Source: an uncultured Lachnospiraceae bacterium | Lineage (GTDB): Bacteria > Bacillota > Clostridia > Lachnospirales > Lachnospiraceae | Length of the DNA stretch: 64,000 nucleotides | Reading direction: 5' to 3' | Assembly: GCA_902760415.1 (NCBI GenBank) | Contig: CACWGK010000014.1 | Coordinates: 34,083 to 98,082, forward strand | The notes under the pieces: model-generated | Told to the model about the DNA's origin: nothing | Databases searched by the model: none | What the model saw: only the letters and a program-made list of their open reading frames with translations | Translations under genes and position numbers: made by a program | Shown here: positions 8,610-17,274 of the stretch, piece after piece | Position numbering within the stretch: position 1 is the stretch's first letter | Layout: each line of letters opens with the position of its first letter

Positions 8610-10685
8610 TTACTTCTTTTTTGAATAATATGGTTTTGTCTTATCAAAGACAAAATGCATCTGATTCTGATTACGTATTCCCTTTACTATATTTACATAC
8701 TTGGCCACATAACCATTCATTTTCTCTATATATTCTGACTCTGGGATAGTTCCTTCAGATACACCCTCAAGTCCATATTCCCAGCTGGCCGTAAGCTCGG
8801 CACTCAGTAGTCCATTTATAGAATATAGTACAACATCATATATAATCTCACCCAGGAAAGTTGGTGTCAGAATCTGGGTTTTCTTATTTAGTGATATATA
8901 TTTATTATTCACAAGCTTAGTGATTATGGCGTCACGCGTCGCTGATGTTCCGATACCACTACCCTTAATCTGCTCTCTAAGCTCTTCATCTTCGATTAGT
9001 TTTCCTGCATTTTCCATAGCGAGAATCATAGAACCTGAATTATATCTCTGAGGTGGATTAGTCTTACCTTCCTTAATCTCAAATCCAGATACAGGAAGAA
9101 CCGAACCCTTCTTAAGGGTAGAGATATATTTCATCAGATCAGCAGTAAGAGCCTGATCTTCTTCCTTATCTCCTGATTCTCCGTCCTTCTTGCCTTCAGA
9201 ATCTCCATCTGTTTTTTCCGCATTGGTCTTGCCCGATGGATTTGCAAGTGAAGGATTAGCAATCTTCAGGTATCCAGGCTTTACAAGCATCTTAAATGAA
9301 GCACTGAACTCTTCACCATTTCTGGTAAGAGTTATAGCAAGCTTCTGATACTCTGCCGGTGCATAGAAGATAGATAAGAATCTTCTAGCGATTATATCAT
9401 AGACCTTCTGCTGTAAGTCCGAAAGTTTTGACAGCTGTCCAAGACCCTGACCGGTTGGAATTATAGCATAGTGATCTGTTATAAGCTTATCATTAACATA
9501 CTTAGACTTGGCTATTCCAGCATAGCCTTGATTTGCTATTATATTCTGGGCAAACCCAGAAAGTGGACCATAGTTTGACAGTCCTCTTATATTCTTATCA
9601 ATTTCCTTCGCTATAGCAGTGGAGAGTACTCTCGCATCTGTTCTTGGATATGTAACCAGCTTCTTCTCATAGAGTTCCTGCACTATATTAAGCGTATCCG
9701 TAGGACTGATCTTGAATCTCTTAGAACAGTCATTCTGGAGCTCCGCCAGGTTATATAACATAGGAGGATTCTTCTTCTCAGTCTTTTTAGAGATACTCTT
9801 AATAGTCATCTCTACTGGTTCTGGATTCTTTAAGTATTCTATAAGTTCTTCAGCGTCAGCACGCTCTTTAAATCCATTTTCCTTATATAGCTTTGGACTC
9901 TCGAAATATCTACTTCCCTTTACAGCTTTCCACTCAGCCTCAAAAAGCTTACGTCTCTCCTCGCCTTCCTCAGCGGGCTTTTCTATACCAGCTACAACAC
10001 GGTAAAATGGAGTCGATACGAATTCTCTTATCTCGCGTTCACGCTTTACAACCATACCTAAAACGCAGGTCATAACACGACCAACAGCTATAACGCATTT
10101 ATCCACACCAAGATACTGCTTGATCGGATATGAATACTTAAGCGTAAGAGCTCTGGAGAAGTTAATACCCATCAGATAGTCTTCCTTGGCTCTTAGATAA
10201 GCAGCACAGCTAAGGTTATCATATTCAGTAAGTGGCTTTGCTTCTCTGATACCGCGAAGTATTTCTTCCTCAGTTTGAGAATCGATCCACACGCGGCGAC
10301 GATCCTTCTTTGGATCAACCTCGGCTAATCTATCAACAAGTCGATATATATATTCTCCTTCACGTCCCGAGTCGGTGCAGACATAGATTGTCTCAACATC
10401 TTCCCTGTTAAGCAGTCCCTTTACTATATTAAACTGCTTTGCCACCGCTGGAATAACCTCGTACTTATACTCATTTGGTATAAATGGAAGCGTATCCTGT
10501 GACCATTTCTTAAGTGCCGGATCATATACCTCCGGATAACTCATGGTAACAAGATGTCCTACACACCAAGTAACTATATTTTCTTCATCTTCTATATATC
10601 CATCCTTACGGGCACCCTTCACCTTAAGTGCATCGGCAAACTGCTGGGCTACCGAAGGTTTCTCGGCTATAAAAAGTTTCTTCAA
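8610..10685 (-). CDS. topB: DNA topoisomerase III
   Basis: A 691-residue type IA topoisomerase that passes single strands and decatenates DNA. It opens with the Toprim domain (LFIAEKPSVA at residues 4-13 and the acidic TDSGREGEYI near 108), followed by the cleavage domain with the active tyrosine in LVTYPRTDAR at about 347. There is no C-terminal zinc-finger tail, as is usual for TopB. A charged, low-complexity insert of about 40 residues (Asp/Glu/Lys/Gly-rich, near 480-525) interrupts the fold and is unusual. The start codon is TTG, supported by AGGAG seven bases upstream; no ATG competes. It follows the Liv operon by 34 bases and may be read from it. Confidence 0.93.
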   Translation of the reverse strand: MKKLFIAEKPSVAQQFADALKVKGARKDGYIEDEENIVTWCVGHLVTMSYPEVYDPALKKWSQDTLPFIPNEYKYEVIPAVAKQFNIVKGLLNREDVETIYVCTDSGREGEYIYRLVDRLAEVDPKKDRRRVWIDSQTEEEILRGIREAKPLTEYDNLSCAAYLRAKEDYLMGINFSRALTLKYSYPIKQYLGVDKCVIAVGRVMTCVLGMVVKREREIREFVSTPFYRVVAGIEKPAEEGEERRKLFEAEWKAVKGSRYFESPKLYKENGFKERADAEELIEYLKNPEPVEMTIKSISKKTEKKNPPMLYNLAELQNDCSKRFKISPTDTLNIVQELYEKKLVTYPRTDARVLSTAIAKEIDKNIRGLSNYGPLSGFAQNIIANQGYAGIAKSKYVNDKLITDHYAIIPTGQGLGQLSKLSDLQQKVYDIIARRFLSIFYAPAEYQKLAITLTRNGEEFSASFKMLVKPGYLKIANPSLANPSGKTNAEKTDGDSEGKKDGESGDKEEDQALTADLMKYISTLKKGSVLPVSGFEIKEGKTNPPQRYNSGSMILAMENAGKLIEDEELREQIKGSGIGTSATRDAIITKLVNNKYISLNKKTQILTPTFLGEIIYDVVLYSINGLLSAELTASWEYGLEGVSEGTIPESEYIEKMNGYVAKYVNIVKGIRNQNQMHFVFDKTKPYYSKKK

Positions 10686-10719
10686 CTACACACTCCTAAT
10701 TAGGGAACCTTTTTATATA

Positions 10720-11670
10720 TCATTTCCCTTTAGATTTTTTTAGTAATTTTGTAAATGAGCGATTTCTGATAGCGCCCACGATTCCTTCAGGCATATATAG
10801 GATTATTACTATAGCTATGATACCGAGAATGATGTTCGACCATCCAGGATAATGAGCCAGAAACTCCTGTAGGAATACATATATGACCGAACCAATGATT
10901 GGTCCTTCGATGGTTCCGGAACCACCTATTATAACTATAAATACCATAGAGATAGTCCAGCCGATACTGAAACCACTCTCTGGATAGATTGTACCCTTAT
11001 TGATAAAAAGAATCGAACCAGCAAGTCCGGTAAAGACAGCTGCTATCAGATAGACAACAAACTTAGATCTTCCGATATTTACACCCATGCAGGATGCAGC
11101 TGATATATTATCTCTCATAGCTGTAAGTCCAAGACCTAGGCGGCTATTTAACAGAAGATATACTACAATAAGTGTCACAAAACATAGGATCAGCGACATA
11201 GCATATATCGCATCTATTCTAGGATAAGGAGATATTGATATGGTCATACCAGCTCCCTGTCCTACATATCCCCAGCTGAGGAAAAAAGTTCCCAGTGCTT
11301 CCGCTATAACCCAGGTAGTTATAGAGAAGTACATTCCTTCCATCTTTAGAAGCAGGAAGGCCAGGAGACTCGAAGTCACTATACAGATTCCAACTCCTAT
11401 AAGGATACCTGTTCCGAAGTTCATCTTATAGACAGTCGTAGCCATAGCTATACTATAGCCAGCGATTCCAATAAATGTCTGCTGTCCGAGACTTGTCATA
11501 CCTGCAAAACCACTCAGCAGGTTCCACATTTCTCCAAGAGTAATATAGATAAATATCTGCAAGAGATATCGCATCGCATTATTGGAGAAGAGTCCTACCT
11601 CACCAAATGTAAAAAGAAGTAAACCTATAACAACAAATCCAAGTCCCAGGATAATCTTCTTCTTATTCAT
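10720..11670 (-). CDS. livM: Branched-chain amino acid-type ABC permease, LivM
   Basis: 316 residues with about eight to ten membrane helices and the LivM family signatures: SLGQQTFIGIAGY near residue 62, AMRDNISAASCMGVN in the cytoplasmic coupling loop and IIGGSGTIEGPIIGS near 248. With LivH it forms the membrane pore of a high-affinity importer for amino acids or related amides such as urea. It is the last gene of the cluster and overlaps livH by eight bases. The substrate cannot be told from sequence. Confidence 0.88.
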   Translation of the reverse strand: MNKKKIILGLGFVVIGLLLFTFGEVGLFSNNAMRYLLQIFIYITLGEMWNLLSGFAGMTSLGQQTFIGIAGYSIAMATTVYKMNFGTGILIGVGICIVTSSLLAFLLLKMEGMYFSITTWVIAEALGTFFLSWGYVGQGAGMTISISPYPRIDAIYAMSLILCFVTLIVVYLLLNSRLGLGLTAMRDNISAASCMGVNIGRSKFVVYLIAAVFTGLAGSILFINKGTIYPESGFSIGWTISMVFIVIIGGSGTIEGPIIGSVIYVFLQEFLAHYPGWSNIILGIIAIVIILYMPEGIVGAIRNRSFTKLLKKSKGK

Positions 11671-12562
11671 CTGCCTTCACCTCCTTCTTAGAAAGTGAAC
11701 GCTCTCTTCTATCACGAAGAAATCTTCCCATCAGTTCTCTTGGATTAAATACAAGAATAACTATAAGGAATATGTAGCTGATAAGTCGTCCATAGCTGGC
11801 TCCACCAATAACCTGCATAAGTCCAAACATTACGCCTGCAAGAAGAGTTCCACGTATATCTCCCAGGCCACTGATAACTACTACAACAAATGCTATCAGA
11901 AGATATTCTCCACCTGAAGTTGGATAGAATGTCCACTTCATACTTACGCATGTACCCGCTACAGCCGATGCTGCAGTTGCTATACCCATTGCGATAGCAA
12001 AGGTATGAGCTACATTTATACCCGAAAGCTGTGCAGCTTCGGTATCGTCAGCCGTGGCTCTGATGGCACGACCTATATCTGTTTTCTCTAGAAATCTCTT
12101 AAGTACGAAGATAAATACCGCACATACTATAAGTAGTATGATGTTCAGAAGTGATATATCTATTCCAGCTACTGTAACTACGCTATTACTATAAGATGTA
12201 GCCACGTGTCTTGCATCTGGAGTAAAGAGCATAAGCATTCCATCCTTTAAAATGATGGAAATACCGAAGGTTACCAGAAGCGCCGGCTCAGCTCCTCGCT
12301 TCATTCCATGATTAATCAGTACTCTCTGAAGGGCATATCCAAAGAAGAACATAGTTGGAACTGATACAAAAAGGGTTAGCAGTGGATCTATACCAAGTGC
12401 TGTAGTCAGAATAGATGACAGAAATGCACCCATTATGATGTATTCACCATGAGCAAGATTCGTAAGCTTAACTATACCAAGTATCAGCGACATACCTAGT
12501 CCGATACCTGCATAGATACCACCCAGCAATATTCCATTTACCAAAACCTGAACAATATACAT
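11663..12562 (-). CDS. livH: Branched-chain amino acid-type ABC permease, LivH
   Basis: A 299-residue permease with the LivH pattern: an N-terminal GGIYAGIGLGMSLILG helix, TNLAHGEYIIMGAF at about 34-47, the coupling segment GRAIRATADDTEAAQLSGI near 165 and VVISGLGDIRGTLLAG near 225. It forms the pore with LivM. It overlaps livM by eight bases and follows livF by 11 bases, with an AGGA-type ribosome site. Confidence 0.88.
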   Translation of the reverse strand: MYIVQVLVNGILLGGIYAGIGLGMSLILGIVKLTNLAHGEYIIMGAFLSSILTTALGIDPLLTLFVSVPTMFFFGYALQRVLINHGMKRGAEPALLVTFGISIILKDGMLMLFTPDARHVATSYSNSVVTVAGIDISLLNIILLIVCAVFIFVLKRFLEKTDIGRAIRATADDTEAAQLSGINVAHTFAIAMGIATAASAVAGTCVSMKWTFYPTSGGEYLLIAFVVVVISGLGDIRGTLLAGVMFGLMQVIGGASYGRLISYIFLIVILVFNPRELMGRFLRDRRERSLSKKEVKADE

Positions 12563-12573
12563 CTTCTTAATCC

Positions 12574-13308
12574 TTATATACCAAAGTACGCCTTCTTTAC
12601 TTCCTCTGGATCGAGGCTGTCTGAATCTCCTTCCAGAGCAACCTTTCCCTTCAGCATTATATATGCATAATCTGTCATGCTGAGAACTCTGTTTGTATCC
12701 TGCTCTATCAGGATTATAGTCGTTCTTTCAGTTTCATTTATCTTCTTAATTGTTGCATAAATATCTTTTACAACAACAGGTGCTAGTCCAAGGGACAACT
12801 CATCGAAGAGTATGATCTTCGGACTAGACATAAGCGCACGTCCTATGGCAACCATCTGTCTCTGTCCACCAGAGAGACTTCCTGCCGGTACATTTGCCTT
12901 CTCTTTTAATATAGGAAAGAGATCATATACCTTCTCGAGATTATCTGATCTCATACTTTTTGCATCTCTACCATGCTTTGCCTTACTGCTTATTCCACCG
13001 ACCAGAAGGTTGTCCTGCACAGACATTCTGTTAAAGCAGTGACCGCCCTGAGGAACAAGACACATACCATAATCCAGCTTTTTCTCAACTGGAACCTTCG
13101 TTATATCCTCGCCAGCTATACTAACCTTGCCACTGCTAATAGGAGTAAGTCCCATAGCCGCATTCATCAGAGAAGTCTTTCCAGCACCATTTGTTCCTAT
13201 AAGTCCTATGATAGATCCTTCAAAGAAGCTCATAGTAACATCAGATACAGCTGTGAAATCTCCATACTTTACGCTGACATTATCAAATTGTAATAATGTA
13301 CTACTCAT
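12574..13308 (-). CDS. livF: Branched-chain amino acid-type ABC ATPase, LivF
   Basis: A 244-residue ABC ATPase with Walker A GTNGAGKT, the signature LSGGQRQMVAIGRAL and Walker B IILFDELSLGLAP, the last being typical of LivF. It powers the LivHM pore together with LivG. The ATG at 13308 is chosen because GGAG lies nine bases upstream; a GTG two codons earlier is possible. The start overlaps the end of livG by eight bases. Confidence 0.88.
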   Translation of the reverse strand: MSSTLLQFDNVSVKYGDFTAVSDVTMSFFEGSIIGLIGTNGAGKTSLMNAAMGLTPISSGKVSIAGEDITKVPVEKKLDYGMCLVPQGGHCFNRMSVQDNLLVGGISSKAKHGRDAKSMRSDNLEKVYDLFPILKEKANVPAGSLSGGQRQMVAIGRALMSSPKIILFDELSLGLAPVVVKDIYATIKKINETERTTIILIEQDTNRVLSMTDYAYIMLKGKVALEGDSDSLDPEEVKKAYFGI

Positions 13309-14029
13309 CTTCACTCACTCCAAGATATAACTCTTCAACAATCTTAGACTCTATTACTGACTTTGGTTCGCCTATTATAGCTGACTTACCCTCAGCCATA
13401 CACATAAGTCTATCTGCAGACTTAAGCATAGTCTCAAGAATATGTTCTATCCATACTATGGTGAGCTTTTCTTTCTTAAGCTCATCCACAAGATCCATCA
13501 CTTCCTTTACCTCTAGTTCCGTAAGTCCGGCAGCAACCTCATCAAGTAGAAGAAGCTTCGGTGCAGAACCTAGAGCACGTGCTATCTCAAGTCTCTTACG
13601 ATCAAGAAGTGTAAGTTCTCCAGCTCGAACAGCCTGGCTGTCTTTCATTCCGACTCTCTCGAGAACTTCTATAGCTTTCTTCTCACCATCACGTTTGCTG
13701 AGTCCTGCTCCATGCACTGTAGCAACGAGAACATTTTCCATAACGGTCATCTTCTCAAATGGTCGTGGCACCTGGAAGGTTCTTCCTATCCCCAACGAAC
13801 ATCTAACAAATGGTGGAAGCTTAGATATATCCTTGCCATCAAAGATTATGTGTCCATCCATGCATTTGATAAGACCTGCAAGAGTATTCAGCATAGTAGT
13901 CTTACCGCATCCATTTGGACCTATAACGCCAAAAACCTCTCCCTCGACTACGTCGAAGGAAAGGTTATCAAGTACGCGAATATTTGTATAGCCTGAGCTA
14001 ACATTTTCGAAACTTAATATATTACTCAT
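13301..14029 (-). CDS. livG: Branched-chain amino acid-type ABC ATPase, LivG
   Basis: A 242-residue ABC ATPase with Walker A GPNGCGKTT, a LivG-like Q-loop region (GIGRTFQVPRPFEKMTV), signature region LTLLDRKRLEIARAL and Walker B LLLLDEVAAGL. The signature motif is the divergent form usual in LivG. The start at 14029 has AGGGA six bases upstream and follows the stop of the binding-protein gene by 13 bases. An upstream ATG at 14059 would overlap that gene and has no ribosome site. Confidence 0.87.
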   Translation of the reverse strand: MSNILSFENVSSGYTNIRVLDNLSFDVVEGEVFGVIGPNGCGKTTMLNTLAGLIKCMDGHIIFDGKDISKLPPFVRCSLGIGRTFQVPRPFEKMTVMENVLVATVHGAGLSKRDGEKKAIEVLERVGMKDSQAVRAGELTLLDRKRLEIARALGSAPKLLLLDEVAAGLTELEVKEVMDLVDELKKEKLTIVWIEHILETMLKSADRLMCMAEGKSAIIGEPKSVIESKIVEELYLGVSEDE

Positions 14030-14042
14030 ATATATCCCTGAA

Positions 14043-15326
14043 TTATTTTGTAGTAGCATTTCCTGACTGATAGCTACCAGTAAGTGGAATCTCCGGATGA
14101 ATAGAGTTATCGATAATGATAAGCTTCAGCTCACCATTCTCATCTCTCTGCCACTGTCCTCCACAAAGAACTGTTCTGGCAAAAGGAAGTCCATTCATCT
14201 CCTGATCATACTTAATATGACCAACTATTGTATCTACATCAAGTCCTGCAAGTGAAGCTCTGATATCTTCCTTGTCCATGGACTTTGTATTCTTAAATGT
14301 CTGAACTGCAAGTTCAAGAGCCTCATAAGCATATGCTGTAGGCTGTGGCATAACTCGTCCGTCATTATCAGTTGCATACTGCTCAGCAAGCTTCTCACTT
14401 GACATACCAGTAAGTTCTGAAGTAAATGGATTAGTAGGTGCCCACCAAACCTGAGTCATTATACCATCTGACAGATCACCGAGAGCATTTACATCACTCT
14501 CAAGAAGACAACATTTACCCATAGTAACTGCGTCTACCTCAACGCCTGCACTAATACAAGCATTGTAGGAGTTCATGAAATCAGGAGGAATATTTGTTCC
14601 TGCGATAACGTCTATATCCTCTGTCTTAAATGTATTAGCAAGACTTGTAAAGTCTGTAGTTCCTGATGGATACTGACCAGGATCTACTACTGTATATCCA
14701 TCTTCAGCAAGTCTCTTAACAAATATATCATGCCAAGCAGTACCATCTGCATCATTTGCGAACAGAAGTCCAACCTTAGCACCTGAATCTATTCCGTGAC
14801 CAGCAACTGTCCACATAGCACGCTGTGATTCATACACGTCATCAAGAGTATAGAATGAAAGATATGTCCAGTTGAACTCATCTCTTGAATGAGCTACAGG
14901 ATCAATTGGAGCCTGTGAAGCGATACATGGAACTCCATATCTCTCAGCAACCTCAACTACAGGAATAACTGTATTAGGTGTCTGTATAGCAATGATCATA
15001 TCTACATCATCTTCTTCGATAAGCTTCTGAGTCATCTCTGAACACTTATTAGCATCTGACTCTGAATCATATACGATGACTTCGAAATCCATTTCCTTTC
15101 CATCTACTGTTATCGGATTCTGCTCAACATAGTCAGTAATCTGCTTTACTGCCCAGTCACAGCCTTCACCGTTACCAGCGAGAGGTCCAGTTGTAGGATT
15201 AATATATCCTATTCTTATTGTATCTTTCTTTGCTGAGTTACCTGCACCACATGCAGTAAGACTAAATGTCATAGCTGATGCAAGAACTAAAGCAGCTGCT
15301 CTACGTATCTTTCTTCTTAAACTCAT
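14043..15326 (-). CDS. ABC importer substrate-binding lipoprotein, LivK-like
   Basis: A 427-residue type I periplasmic-binding-type protein anchored as a lipoprotein: basic N-terminus, hydrophobic stretch and lipobox LTAC with Cys26. After that, IRIGYINPTTGPLAGNG and the hinge pattern match Peripla_BP_6 proteins of Liv importers. It is the first gene of a five-gene importer in the order binding protein, livG, livF, livH, livM. The ligand is uncertain: branched-chain amino acids are usual, but amides, urea or aromatic compounds use the same fold. The promoter is at 15406-15434. Confidence 0.85.
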   Translation of the reverse strand: MSLRRKIRRAAALVLASAMTFSLTACGAGNSAKKDTIRIGYINPTTGPLAGNGEGCDWAVKQITDYVEQNPITVDGKEMDFEVIVYDSESDANKCSEMTQKLIEEDDVDMIIAIQTPNTVIPVVEVAERYGVPCIASQAPIDPVAHSRDEFNWTYLSFYTLDDVYESQRAMWTVAGHGIDSGAKVGLLFANDADGTAWHDIFVKRLAEDGYTVVDPGQYPSGTTDFTSLANTFKTEDIDVIAGTNIPPDFMNSYNACISAGVEVDAVTMGKCCLLESDVNALGDLSDGIMTQVWWAPTNPFTSELTGMSSEKLAEQYATDNDGRVMPQPTAYAYEALELAVQTFKNTKSMDKEDIRASLAGLDVDTIVGHIKYDQEMNGLPFARTVLCGGQWQRDENGELKLIIIDNSIHPEIPLTGSYQSGNATTK

Positions 15327-15351
15327 AGTACTACTCCTAATCGTTAGTTAT

Positions 15352-15401
15352 CTTGTTGACACATTTCTGTTATTTTTGTCAGATATTTACACATCAACAA
15401 G
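15352..15401 (-). promoter_or_regulatory. Long-armed inverted repeat in the Liv leader
   Basis: CTTGTTGA (15352-15359) and TCAACAAG (15394-15401) are perfect 8-base arms about 34 bases apart within the untranslated leader of the Liv operon. They could close an RNA stem just before the ribosome site. No T-run follows, so it is not an ordinary terminator. Confidence 0.35.
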
Positions 15402-15405
15402 AAGG

Positions 15406-15434
15406 ATTATATGAACAGTAGTACAAGCCGTCAA
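15406..15434 (-). promoter_or_regulatory. Sigma-A promoter of the Liv operon
   Basis: On the minus strand TTGACG (15429-15434) and a perfect TATAAT (15406-15411) are separated by 17 bases. The leader is about 75 bases long. Confidence 0.8.
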
Positions 15435-15440
15435 CTACAA

Positions 15441-15498
15441 TTGCCAAGTTAGGCAACAAATTGACACGATTTGGAAATAGGTTTTGACAAAACGTCAA
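15441..15498. promoter_or_regulatory. Two dyads upstream of the Liv promoter
   Basis: TTGCC-N6-GGCAA lies at 15441-15456, just upstream of the -35. TTGAC-N5-GTCAA lies at 15484-15498. Both are short palindromes in the non-coding stretch, in the usual position for activator sites; no binding protein can be named. Confidence 0.35.
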
Positions 15499-15500
15499 CT

Positions 15501-16274
15501 TTATCTTGCGATAGCCTCTAGCATTTCCTCAAGATTTCTTCTCATAACTGGATGTCTTACTATAAAATGAATCGCCGGCGATTTATTCTTAGATATCATA
15601 ACCCACTCATTTTCGTGGATGAATATCTGTATATTTCTATAATCCAGATCATTTCTAACTATAAGTGAATAGTTCTCATATTTATCCTGAAACTCCTGCG
15701 CACTGGACAGATGTTCAATATACTCATCATATGTATAGAAGATATCCTTATCATAGAAAAGACCCGACAACGATAGGAACACAGGTTTCTTATCATAATC
15801 TATTCTGGAAACTTCAGGAATATGATCCTCAAGTCTCGAATGCTCCATTATAGAAAGAACTCTATCTCTTTCATTATGGATATAGCTTTGTATCCTCTTT
15901 CCGTCTTCAGCGGAAATGTCATTTCTCCTGAGTATTTTTCTAAGAAGTTCATCAGATATCGTATAAATCGGCGGGGTTGATAGAATATTAGTTCTCTTGC
16001 CAGCAGTCTTCATATCTTCCTTCAGGAACTTCTTTCTCTGCTGATTATTATCCACTCCTATTACGTCTATCATTTTCTCTGATAGATCAATCAGCCCTTC
16101 GAACTTACGTCTATAATAGTCAACTTCAAGTTTATTTTCTGTCATGTAAGAACGATATATATCCTTATTATCAGATAAGCCCTCTGACGTTAGAGCAGCA
16201 ACATCTGATACCATGAGTGAATTAATAAATACATCACTATCAGTGCGGTCCAGGTAGTAGAACAAGCCAGTCAA
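15501..16274 (-). CDS. C-terminal half of a frameshifted regulator, unrecognised domain
   Basis: A 257-residue open frame that overlaps the end of the upstream HTH gene by 35 bases in another frame. It would have to start at a TTG with no ribosome site in front of it. Joining the two at about 16262, where ORF one reads DWL and this frame reads FYYLDRTD, gives one plausible 570-residue protein. The alpha/beta segment (IHFIVRHPV and similar) is not a family I recognise. It is therefore best read as the C-terminal part of the same gene, displaced by one base, through mutation, sequencing error or a recoding event. Confidence 0.5.
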   Translation of the reverse strand: MTGLFYYLDRTDSDVFINSLMVSDVAALTSEGLSDNKDIYRSYMTENKLEVDYYRRKFEGLIDLSEKMIDVIGVDNNQQRKKFLKEDMKTAGKRTNILSTPPIYTISDELLRKILRRNDISAEDGKRIQSYIHNERDRVLSIMEHSRLEDHIPEVSRIDYDKKPVFLSLSGLFYDKDIFYTYDEYIEHLSSAQEFQDKYENYSLIVRNDLDYRNIQIFIHENEWVMISKNKSPAIHFIVRHPVMRRNLEEMLEAIAR

Positions 16275-17190
16275 TCATCTCATTCATAGGATTGCTGTTT
16301 ATATTGACTATACGAATACGTACACCCTTCTTCAAAACCTGTGCCAGTGACTGAATCAGCTGATCTGATGAAATGTATGTCTTATTCATCTTACTGTTAG
16401 ACATATTCCAACAGATATCCAGGGTTCCTCCCTGCGATTCCTTGATAGTCTTCTGTATAAGGCTTCTCTGTAGTGTAAGAACATCCTCCAGATTGTAGCT
16501 TAAGCCACCAGGAAAATCCCGACTCGAAGCCTCCTCCAGCTCTCTTCCAACATTTGCAGAAGAAACGTATTCATTTAGATTAAACTTATCAAGCTTATGC
16601 ACGAAGTCATCAACGTACCGCTTCATGCTCTCATCATCAGAATAGAGCCAGTTATATAAATGATCATATCTGGCATTTTCATCAGAAACCTCAGTAAGTC
16701 TAAGATCCAGCAGCTCTGCTATAATCTCAAGCTGATATCTCTTAGTAAACTCATTGCAGATAAATCCAGTTATCACTGAAACAAGATCGCCAGGACTAGC
16801 TGGATGTCTGGTTCCCGCCTTGATTCTGGAGATGTAAGATACATCCTTATCTACAGCATCAGCAACATCTCTCAGAGTAATATGAAGTCTATCCATAATT
16901 TCCGACAGATTTCTTCTAAAGCCGTAGAAGTCAAAACTATCGTCTTCATCCTTAAATGCACTCTCTATATCGCGAACTATATCATCCTTCGAACCTTTAC
17001 CCGTCTTTTCAGCAAGAAGAATAAAGCCTCTGACTATGGCCTGATACTGCGGACCATTCTTCACAGGAACTCTCTCCCCCGACTTATACCTACTAATAGT
17101 AGCCGGAGTAAGACCTGTCACATCTGATATATCCTTAAAGCTACATCCAAGTTTATTCTTATATTCATTTATAAACTCTGAAAATGTCAT
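16240..17190 (-). CDS. Double XRE-type HTH regulator, N-terminal part
   Basis: 316 residues with two helix-turn-helix units: one at about 14-45 (CSFKDISDVTGLTPATISRYKSGER) split over the first helix pair, and another at about 97-120 (TLRDVADAVDKDVSYISRIKAG). The rest is an alpha/beta region ending in RIRIVNINSNPMNEMIDW before an abrupt, unrelated tail of six residues and a stop. This suggests a truncated sensor domain continued in the next frame. The ribosome site AGAGG immediately follows the hairpin at 17202-17233. It lies between the degenerate AAA+ gene and the Liv operon, which it could regulate, although nothing shows this directly. Confidence 0.6.
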   Translation of the reverse strand: MTFSEFINEYKNKLGCSFKDISDVTGLTPATISRYKSGERVPVKNGPQYQAIVRGFILLAEKTGKGSKDDIVRDIESAFKDEDDSFDFYGFRRNLSEIMDRLHITLRDVADAVDKDVSYISRIKAGTRHPASPGDLVSVITGFICNEFTKRYQLEIIAELLDLRLTEVSDENARYDHLYNWLYSDDESMKRYVDDFVHKLDKFNLNEYVSSANVGRELEEASSRDFPGGLSYNLEDVLTLQRSLIQKTIKESQGGTLDICWNMSNSKMNKTYISSDQLIQSLAQVLKKGVRIRIVNINSNPMNEMIDWLVLLPGPH

Positions 17191-17201
17191 ATAAAACCTC
17201 T

Positions 17202-17233
17202 AAAAGCGGTATCTCATATGAGACACCGCTTTT
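17202..17233 (-). terminator. Hairpin between the AAA+-like gene and the HTH gene
   Basis: A stem of AAAAGCGGT/ACCGCTTTT extended by TCTCAT/ATGAGA. On the minus strand it ends in TTTT and then immediately AGAGG, the ribosome site of the HTH gene. It fits a terminator for the upstream gene or an attenuator in the HTH leader. Confidence 0.65.
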
Positions 17234-17274
17234 TAAGAAATCACATTATCTTTATAGATAGAATATTATACAGC

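Noticed and set aside
13296-13991. A 231-codon open frame on the plus strand opposite livG
   Set aside because: Its translation is Ser-rich and low in complexity, typical of the antisense of a real gene. livG on the other strand has all ABC motifs.
16240-16274. Normal translational coupling of two separate regulator genes
   Set aside because: The second frame has only a TTG start with no ribosome site, and the 35-base overlap is larger than usual; a frame change in one gene fits better.
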